Shown here: positions 58,780 through 64,000 of the stretch, piece after piece
Layout: every line of letters starts with the position of its first letter
Position numbering within the stretch: the stretch's first letter is position 1
Assembly (NCBI GenBank): GCA_017309115.1
Contig: JAFLEF010000033.1
Coordinates: 22,801-86,800, forward strand
Reading direction: 5' to 3'
Source: Verrucomicrobiota bacterium
Lineage (GTDB): Bacteria > Verrucomicrobiota > Verrucomicrobiia > Limisphaerales > UBA9464
Length of the DNA: 64,000 nt
Position numbers and translations under genes: made by a program
The notes under the pieces: model-generated
Seen by the model: the letters and a program-made list of their open reading frames with translations, nothing else
Databases searched by the model: none
Told to the model about the DNA's origin: nothing

Positions 58780-61623
58780 TCAGGAAGCCGCTGGCGGCTT
58801 TCGCTCGCCCACAGTGAGCAGGGCGGGCAGCACGGTGAGTCCGGCGGTCATGCAGGTCGCCGTACCAAACGCCATGATGAAGCCCAGGCTGCGAATACCC
58901 TGATGTTCGGCCAGCACCAGACTGCCGAATCCAGCCACGGTGGTCAGACCCGAAACGAACACCGCCTTGCCCGTGCTTTTGGCAAGGATCGACGGGTTCT
59001 TTTCCTCGGCAAACCGATTGAGAATGTGGATGCCGTTGGTAATGCCAATGCCGATCACGAGCGGCAGCATCATGATGTTGGCGGGGTTGAACGGCACTCC
59101 CACCCAGCCCATGATGCCTACGATCCAGAGCGTTCCCAGACCGACGGGAATCAGGGACAACACCACGCTGCTAAACCTGCGAAAGTGGATCCACACCAGA
59201 ATCACGATCGCGGCCAGCGCCCACCACGCGGCTTCGACGTAGGACTGCTTTAGGAGTTCGGTGTAAAAGTACATCTGCACGGGCGCCCCGGTGGCGGTCG
59301 GTTCCACCGAGTGCAGTTCGGCCACGAAGGCCTGCTGGGGTTCGCGATCCCAGACATTCGTGCGCGGATACACCTGGAGTAGGAGATTGCTCTGCACGCC
59401 CACAAACCGGTTGCGCAGCGGGTCCGGCAAATCGATTGGACGAAGTCCGCCGGTATTGTCCTGCGTGCGCAAGGTGTTGATGGTGTCGCGCAGATCCGAC
59501 AGAAGCGCGTATTGGAAGGCGGCGAGTTTGCGGGCGTGGCGTTCCCGTTCCTGAGGTGTGCCGCGGAAGAGTTCCGTGCGAAATTCGCCGAGCGCATTCT
59601 TCAGGGAGACGATGTCGTTCAACAGATTGGTACGCCCGCGGAGAGCCACTTCATCCGCCGCCAGCGCCAGATAGCCCTGCAGACTCCATAGTGTCTGGCT
59701 GAGATCGTTGAGATCTACCGGACGTGAATCAGGCTCGGCGAACTGGATAGGCGCTGCCGTCTCTCGAATTCCCTGGATCAATCCCAGTTTGGTCGTGGAA
59801 TCGGCGGCCAGGAACGAAGCCATGGATTCCACTGAGCCCACGGTCGGCAAGGCGCGGAGTCGCTCTTCCAGCAGTTGTGCCTCGGCCAGATTGGTGGCGA
59901 TTACCGCGCCAAAAATCACGGACTTCTCGGCGGAATCGACCAGCTTGTGTTCGAACTGAACCGAGGCGAGCTGCGGGCTCTGCATGTTCAGCAGGTTGTA
60001 GTCGAAATGAACCCGAAACGCCCCTGCCGCTGTGACGGCGCTGAGAGCTCCGGCGAGACCCAGAACGGTCCACGGACGCTCCAGCCAGATTCGTTCGATG
60101 CGGGCTCGCAGGTCGGGGGCTTCGTTCGTGGGCGCCTTCGCCACCGGTGAGAGCGCCGCTCGGGCTGACTTCCTTCCCAGCAACAGCGCCGGCAGCAGGG
60201 TCATCATCGGGATCAAGCAAATGACCAAGCCGCCCCCGCAGATGACGCCCATTTCCCGAATGCCCCGAAAGTCCGTGATCGACATCGCGGCGAACGCGCC
60301 GGCCGTCGTGAGACAGCCGGTGAAGATGCCTTTGCCGGTGTTCACCATTGCGAGCTCCATGGCTTCGTTTTTGGTGAGTCCGTTGGCGAGTTCTTCTTCA
60401 AAGCGGGTGATCAGGTGAACCCCGAAATCGATTGCCAACCCAATCAGCATGGGCACGAAAGTGATCGTTAGAATGTTGAGGTGCCCCACTGTGGCCGTGG
60501 TGAACGCCATGGTGTAGCCGAGGCCAAACACGAGGCAGCCAGTCGCCAAGAGCGGGCGGACCATCTGGCGATATCCGAAGACAAAGATCAGCGCGACCAA
60601 GGCCAGCGAGAGCGTGGTGGCCATGGTGGAGTCCTTTTGGCTCTGCACCATTTCGTCGAAGTCCAACACGCCTTCGCCCGTGACGCCGGCGTTGACACCA
60701 CCGACTTCCGCTTGGACTTCGAGGACGAGTTCGCGAAAGCGGGACACGGCTCGGGCGTTCAAATCCTCCTGAAGGGACTTGCGGCGCTTTTTCAGTGCTT
60801 CCGGACTGGTGGGATCACGTCCCGTTATGCGGCTCCAGAATGACGGCGACGGCGGCACGGCCTCTTCTGCTAGGATCGCCCGCGGCCGGGCGGTGGTGAG
60901 GTAGATCCGCCCACGGCCAAAGGTGAGATACTTCCGGCTCTCCGCTTCCCGACCGCCGCCAAATAGCGCTTCCACTCCGGGTGACGGTGGGGTGCCCGGA
61001 CGGTTCAGACTCTCCTGAGCCCGCCGGATGATGCGCTGCAAGGCTGGCAGAGAGTTGATGAGCGAATCGGTCTCGGAGTTGGTCTGTTGGGGGGACGTTC
61101 GGATCAGTGTGTTGATCTGTCCGAACAGCGAACTTAGGTTGGAGGAACTGGCGAACTGCTGAAGGAAGGGTCGGTATTCTTTCAGGGTTCGATTCAACTC
61201 CACTAGGTTGGTCTCCGGAACGAACAGAAGTGCCTTCTTTCCCATCAGGGTGAGATCGCCCTTGTAGAAAACGTCAGTGAACAGATTGGTCGGAGACGCG
61301 GCGGTCGACTCCGCTTCCAGCCGCACGGCGAGGCGTTCAACGAATTGCCGATTCTTCTCCGGATCCTCGGATTCCACGACTGCCACCAGATCCGCCTGAG
61401 CGGGGAATTCGTTGCGGTAGCGGAGGAAGTTCTGGTTGTAGGCGAGATTGGCGTCGAGGAGCGCATTGCGATCCATGACGAACTCCAGATTGGCGACGGT
61501 GTACCAGACGCAGGCGGCAAAGAGCACCAACTGCGGCCAGATGAACCACCCGGGAAAGCGAATGACCCGGGAGGAAAGTCCCCGGAGCAGGCGAACCACG
61601 AGCGAATCGGTGGGTGCTGACAT
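58780..61623 (-). CDS. RND-superfamily lipid exporter (MMPL/HpnN-like)
   Basis: From ATG at 61623 the protein has 947 residues; the longer frame upstream is not protein-like. It has a first membrane helix (PGWFIWPQLVLFAACVWYTVA, residues about 25-45), a large periplasmic loop (to about 350), a first set of five to six helices (STMATTLSLALVALIFVFGYRQ, then VPMLIGLAIDFGVHLITRFEEE), a second loop, and a second set (AAWWALAAIVILVWIHFRR, PLVIGIGITNGIHILNRFAEE). The two IGxGIDxGIH-like repeats are the RND core. HpnN exports hopanoids to the outer membrane; no hopanoid synthesis gene is nearby, so the lipid is unknown. Confidence 0.85.
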   Translation of the reverse strand: MSAPTDSLVVRLLRGLSSRVIRFPGWFIWPQLVLFAACVWYTVANLEFVMDRNALLDANLAYNQNFLRYRNEFPAQADLVAVVESEDPEKNRQFVERLAVRLEAESTAASPTNLFTDVFYKGDLTLMGKKALLFVPETNLVELNRTLKEYRPFLQQFASSSNLSSLFGQINTLIRTSPQQTNSETDSLINSLPALQRIIRRAQESLNRPGTPPSPGVEALFGGGREAESRKYLTFGRGRIYLTTARPRAILAEEAVPPSPSFWSRITGRDPTSPEALKKRRKSLQEDLNARAVSRFRELVLEVQAEVGGVNAGVTGEGVLDFDEMVQSQKDSTMATTLSLALVALIFVFGYRQMVRPLLATGCLVFGLGYTMAFTTATVGHLNILTITFVPMLIGLAIDFGVHLITRFEEELANGLTKNEAMELAMVNTGKGIFTGCLTTAGAFAAMSITDFRGIREMGVICGGGLVICLIPMMTLLPALLLGRKSARAALSPVAKAPTNEAPDLRARIERIWLERPWTVLGLAGALSAVTAAGAFRVHFDYNLLNMQSPQLASVQFEHKLVDSAEKSVIFGAVIATNLAEAQLLEERLRALPTVGSVESMASFLAADSTTKLGLIQGIRETAAPIQFAEPDSRPVDLNDLSQTLWSLQGYLALAADEVALRGRTNLLNDIVSLKNALGEFRTELFRGTPQERERHARKLAAFQYALLSDLRDTINTLRTQDNTGGLRPIDLPDPLRNRFVGVQSNLLLQVYPRTNVWDREPQQAFVAELHSVEPTATGAPVQMYFYTELLKQSYVEAAWWALAAIVILVWIHFRRFSSVVLSLIPVGLGTLWIVGIMGWVGVPFNPANIMMLPLVIGIGITNGIHILNRFAEEKNPSILAKSTGKAVFVSGLTTVAGFGSLVLAEHQGIRSLGFIMAFGTATCMTAGLTVLPALLTVGERKPPAAS

Positions 61624-61820
61624 TCGTGAGCGGCAATCCTGATCGAAACAGCCGGTGGCTGTCGAAGGTGGAAGTAGATTCGGAAAACTGTTGGACAATG
61701 TCAGGCGGAACGGTCTGGAAAGGGGTTGGCCGGGTGGCGTTGCGTTCCGTTGATTCCCCGTCTTGCGATCGGCCCGGTGAGAATCATTCTGCACGCCTTC
61801 CGTCGTTCCGGAATTGATTC

Positions 61821-62948
61821 ATGTCCTCCCCTCTCCCCCGTCGCCCTGCCTGGATCGAGATCGATCTGGGGGTTTTGGCCCGTAATTTTCGGAGGCTCCG
61901 GGCCGAACTGCCGCCCGCCGGGCAACTCCTGTTCGTGGCCAAGGACAATGCCTACGGGCTGGGAGCGGTGGCGGCGTCGCGAGTGGCCGTGCGCGAAGGG
62001 GTGGGATTTCTGGCGGTATACACCCTGGGGGAAGCCCAGGAGTTGCGGGAAGCAGGAATCCAGGCCCGGATTCTCCTGCTGGGAGAACGTCTTCCCGAGG
62101 AAGTGCCGGCCGTCGTGGAGCTGAATCTCGAACCGTGTGTGGGGCAGCTGGAGCAGGCCAGTTACTTCGCGGACGCTGGCCGACACCGGGGCCGGCCTTT
62201 ACCGGTTCATCTCAAGATCAACACCGGGATGAACCGGTTTGGTCTCCCGTGGCGGCGGGCCGCGGAGTGGAGCCGGGAACTGGCCGGATGGGAGGGCTTG
62301 GAGTTTGCCGGGGTGTTGAGCCACTTCGCCCAGAGCGATGAAGCGGACAAGACCTTTGCGCGCGTCCAATTGTCCCGCTTCGAGGTTGCCCTCGCGCAAC
62401 TTCGGGCCAGCGGCATTCGTCCGCGCCTGATTCATCACTGCAATTCGGGAGGGTTCCTGGATTTGCCCGAGGCCCATTTTGACGTGGTTCGGGTGGGTTT
62501 GCTGGCGCAGGGAGTCTTCCCTTCCCAGGCCTGCCGGCGGTTGGCGGGATTGGAGACGGTGTTGTCCCTGAAAGCCCGGTTGGTGGCTTTTCAGGACCTC
62601 GAACCGGGCGATACGGTTGGGTACGGGATGCGCTGGCGAGCGGATCGGCCCAGCCGGATCGGATTGGTGCCCCTGGGATATGGCGACGGGTATCCGCGCC
62701 TGCGCAACGCCGGAGAGGTCTTGATCCAGGGCCGAAGGGTTCCGTTGGTGGGAGGCGTTACCATGGACGCCCTGATGGTCGATCTGACGGACCTGCCGGG
62801 AGTGCGGCTTGGCGATGAAGTGGTGCTCCTGGGCCGTCAAGGTTCAGCCGAGATTACCGCGCACGAACTGGCCGCCTGGAAAGGCAGTGTGAGCTACGAC
62901 ATTCTCACGGGCTGGCGAGCCCGCTTGCCGCGGGTGTATCGGGAGTGA
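61821..62948 (+). CDS. alr: alanine racemase
   Basis: The 375-residue PLP enzyme makes D-alanine for peptidoglycan. The PLP lysine is Lys41 in VAKDNAYGLG (the common form is VVKANAYGHG), the N-terminal AWIEIDLGVLARNFRRL is typical, and the catalytic tyrosine region is GYGMRWRADRPSRIGLVPLGYGDGYPR (in motif parts). The MDALMVDLTD segment is also conserved. Divergent from the RND gene across about 200 nt. Confidence 0.92.
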   Translation: MSSPLPRRPAWIEIDLGVLARNFRRLRAELPPAGQLLFVAKDNAYGLGAVAASRVAVREGVGFLAVYTLGEAQELREAGIQARILLLGERLPEEVPAVVELNLEPCVGQLEQASYFADAGRHRGRPLPVHLKINTGMNRFGLPWRRAAEWSRELAGWEGLEFAGVLSHFAQSDEADKTFARVQLSRFEVALAQLRASGIRPRLIHHCNSGGFLDLPEAHFDVVRVGLLAQGVFPSQACRRLAGLETVLSLKARLVAFQDLEPGDTVGYGMRWRADRPSRIGLVPLGYGDGYPRLRNAGEVLIQGRRVPLVGGVTMDALMVDLTDLPGVRLGDEVVLLGRQGSAEITAHELAAWKGSVSYDILTGWRARLPRVYRE

Positions 62949-63130
62949 ACTGGAGCTGCATACTCCCGGTGTTCGCTGCGAGAGTTGGGGATTGGCCCTC
63001 CCTACTCCCTTGTTTGGAGACGGAACGTTGCCGGTAGACAAACAGTGGATGCTGCTGCGTCTCACAGGGGAGACGTGATGATTCAATCGAGAACATTTCC
63101 TTCCAAAACCTCGGATCTTGGGAACAACCG

Positions 63131-63799
63131 ATGACTTCGATTCTTGACACCTTGTGCTATCCGCTGCGGGGCAACGGCGGGATCCTGATCCTGACCGGCG
63201 CTATTCTCTTGGCGGCGTTGAGTCTGTTCCTGGGAATTCCTCGTCTGGGCTTCCTCATTGAGCTCTTTATCTTCGGATACTTTGGCGCTCACTTCATTGA
63301 GGTAATCAACTCGACCGTTCAAGGCCGCGACGAGCCTCCCGATTGGCCCGCGGTGACGGATATTGCAGAGGATATCGTGGACCCTTTGGTCCGCCTCCTG
63401 GGATTACTCCTGATCTCGTTCGGCCCGTTGGCCATGGTCCGTTACTTCGGTGCGGAAATGGGTGGCGGGTATCGTGCTGGAATGATTGGAGCAGGGCTTT
63501 GGGCTGCTATCTACTTCCCGATGTCGTTGATTGCAGTAACAGTGACCGATCAACTCGCCGCTGCATCGCCCCACATAGTCCTTCCGGCGATTGGCCGATC
63601 CCTCCCAGGATACTTACTCAATGTGGTCTATTTGGTTGGGGTTTGGGTCGGTTTAACGGGGATTCAGTGGACGGCTTCGCAGATTCCTTACCTGGGATTG
63701 CTGCTGGCGAAACTCACCTGGCTATATGGTCTGATCCTTCTGTCACGGGGGATTGGACTGATCTACCGGCAACAGCGCGATCGGCTGGAGTGGGAGTGA
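63131..63799 (+). CDS. multi-pass membrane protein of unknown function
   Basis: The 222-residue protein has about six hydrophobic segments (GGILILTGAILLAALSLFLG, LLGLLLISFGPLAMVRYFG, AGLWAAIYFPMSLIAVTV, VVYLVGVWVGLTGIQW, LLLAKLTWLYGLILLS). The layout is that of DUF4013-like or Yip1-like proteins, but no motif fixes the family. It ends about 9 nt before the extended -10 element at 63805 and the repeats that follow. Confidence 0.6.
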   Translation: MTSILDTLCYPLRGNGGILILTGAILLAALSLFLGIPRLGFLIELFIFGYFGAHFIEVINSTVQGRDEPPDWPAVTDIAEDIVDPLVRLLGLLLISFGPLAMVRYFGAEMGGGYRAGMIGAGLWAAIYFPMSLIAVTVTDQLAAASPHIVLPAIGRSLPGYLLNVVYLVGVWVGLTGIQWTASQIPYLGLLLAKLTWLYGLILLSRGIGLIYRQQRDRLEWE

Positions 63800-63804
63800 C
63801 TTGG

Positions 63805-63813
63805 TGGTATAAT
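63805..63813 (+). promoter_or_regulatory. extended -10 promoter element ahead of the repeat array
   Basis: TGGTATAAT is a perfect extended -10 (TGnTATAAT), six bases after the stop of the membrane protein gene. No clear -35 is seen upstream, as expected for extended -10 promoters. Transcription would begin near 63820, just before the first repeat unit. Confidence 0.6.
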
Positions 63814-63834
63814 TCCCGGGTGTGCCCCTCGGCA

Positions 63835-64000
63835 GATTACCTGGTGCTCTAAAGGGTGAGACTGGCGACCGACCGCTTAGATTACCTGTCTCTCTGTGGT
63901 GGGACGGCGATGCCGGTGGCTCTTTAAGGATTACCTGGAACTCTATTGCGGCGACGGGTGCGACGCCCCGTCAAATTACCTGGCAATCTATGGGTTTGGT
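63835..64000 (+). repeat. array of imperfect 45-49-bp tandem repeats, cut by window end
   Basis: Units start at 63835, 63880, 63929 and 63974 (spacings 45, 49, 45). Each begins with RATTACCTGGNNCTCTA (minor variants), followed by a GC-rich part containing a GGCGA core that can fold locally: for example GACGGG with CCCGTC in unit 3. Units 1 and 2 align over most of their length (GGTGRGAC, GGCGA). Not a multiple of three throughout and with stops in all frames of the first units, so not a coding repeat. The array continues past the window. Confidence 0.75.

Noticed and set aside
63835-64000. CRISPR array
   Set aside because: The shared head is about 17 nt and imperfect, tails are related to one another rather than unique, and no cas gene is near.

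Overview
The window reads as a chromosomal segment, by eye mostly around 60% GC, from a Verrucomicrobiota bacterium, most likely of the Pedosphaera/Limisphaera side of the phylum. The grounds are: a pilus locus in the order PilM-like, Amuc_1100-like, Amuc_1099-like, Amuc_1098-like secretin (named after Akkermansia); PVC-type haem-binding dehydrogenase and cytochrome genes; a TIGR04073-type exosortase-associated lipoprotein plus a PEP-CTERM-like protein; and many secreted proteins sharing a terminal module that ends in FYR or YR. These are family recognitions made by reading, not database results. I see no rRNA, tRNA, insertion sequence, phage or CRISPR array.

Layout. 1-700: sparse edge with inverted repeats and a possible gene remnant. 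0.7-6.3 kb (+): a phosphatase/cytochrome c' fusion, a vanadium-type haloperoxidase, a di-haem oxidoreductase and a beta-lactamase-fold hydrolase. 6.4-14.6 kb (-): two PVC-type cytochrome/dehydrogenase proteins with a secreted protein, then leuA preceded by a leucine-rich leader peptide and intrinsic terminator (a textbook attenuator layout), a polyprenyl synthase and infA. 15.1-19.2 kb (+): tolQ-tolR-tolA-tolB-pal, closed by a terminator. 19.3-20.9 kb: tatA-tatA/B-tatC, with a lipoprotein gene behind. 21.4-29.1 kb: ispE, ppnP, a NUDIX gene, tadA, a CBM48 protein (-), a TIM-barrel isomerase, an LEA-like lipoprotein, recG and a HAD-methyltransferase fusion.

29.3-42.5 kb (+): the pilus locus. 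Four pilus genes run straight into three large uncharacterised secreted proteins, and the whole block is closed by a strong terminator, suggesting a single 13-kb transcription unit. The last two genes are visibly more AT-rich than the rest.

42.6-49.5 kb: housekeeping genes (coaE, pyrE, nth, a BaiN-like flavoprotein, yacG, a DinG-like helicase, cutA, a DUF1232 protein, a TPR protein). 49.6-63.8 kb: a PBP4-type carboxypeptidase, a ThuA-DUF1080 protein, a PEP-CTERM-like protein, a DUF1802 protein, a flippase, an HELTH membrane protein, an AraC regulator, a secreted protein, an HpnN/MMPL-type RND transporter, alanine racemase and a membrane protein. The right edge (63.8-64.0 kb) opens a non-coding array of 45-49-bp imperfect repeats just after a perfect extended -10 element; it is cut by the window end and is one of the strongest unexplained signals here.

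The gene content is that of a Gram-negative-type cell with a heavy investment in envelope: Tol-Pal and Tat systems, a pilus secretin, lipoproteins, and many exported redox and adhesin-like proteins.
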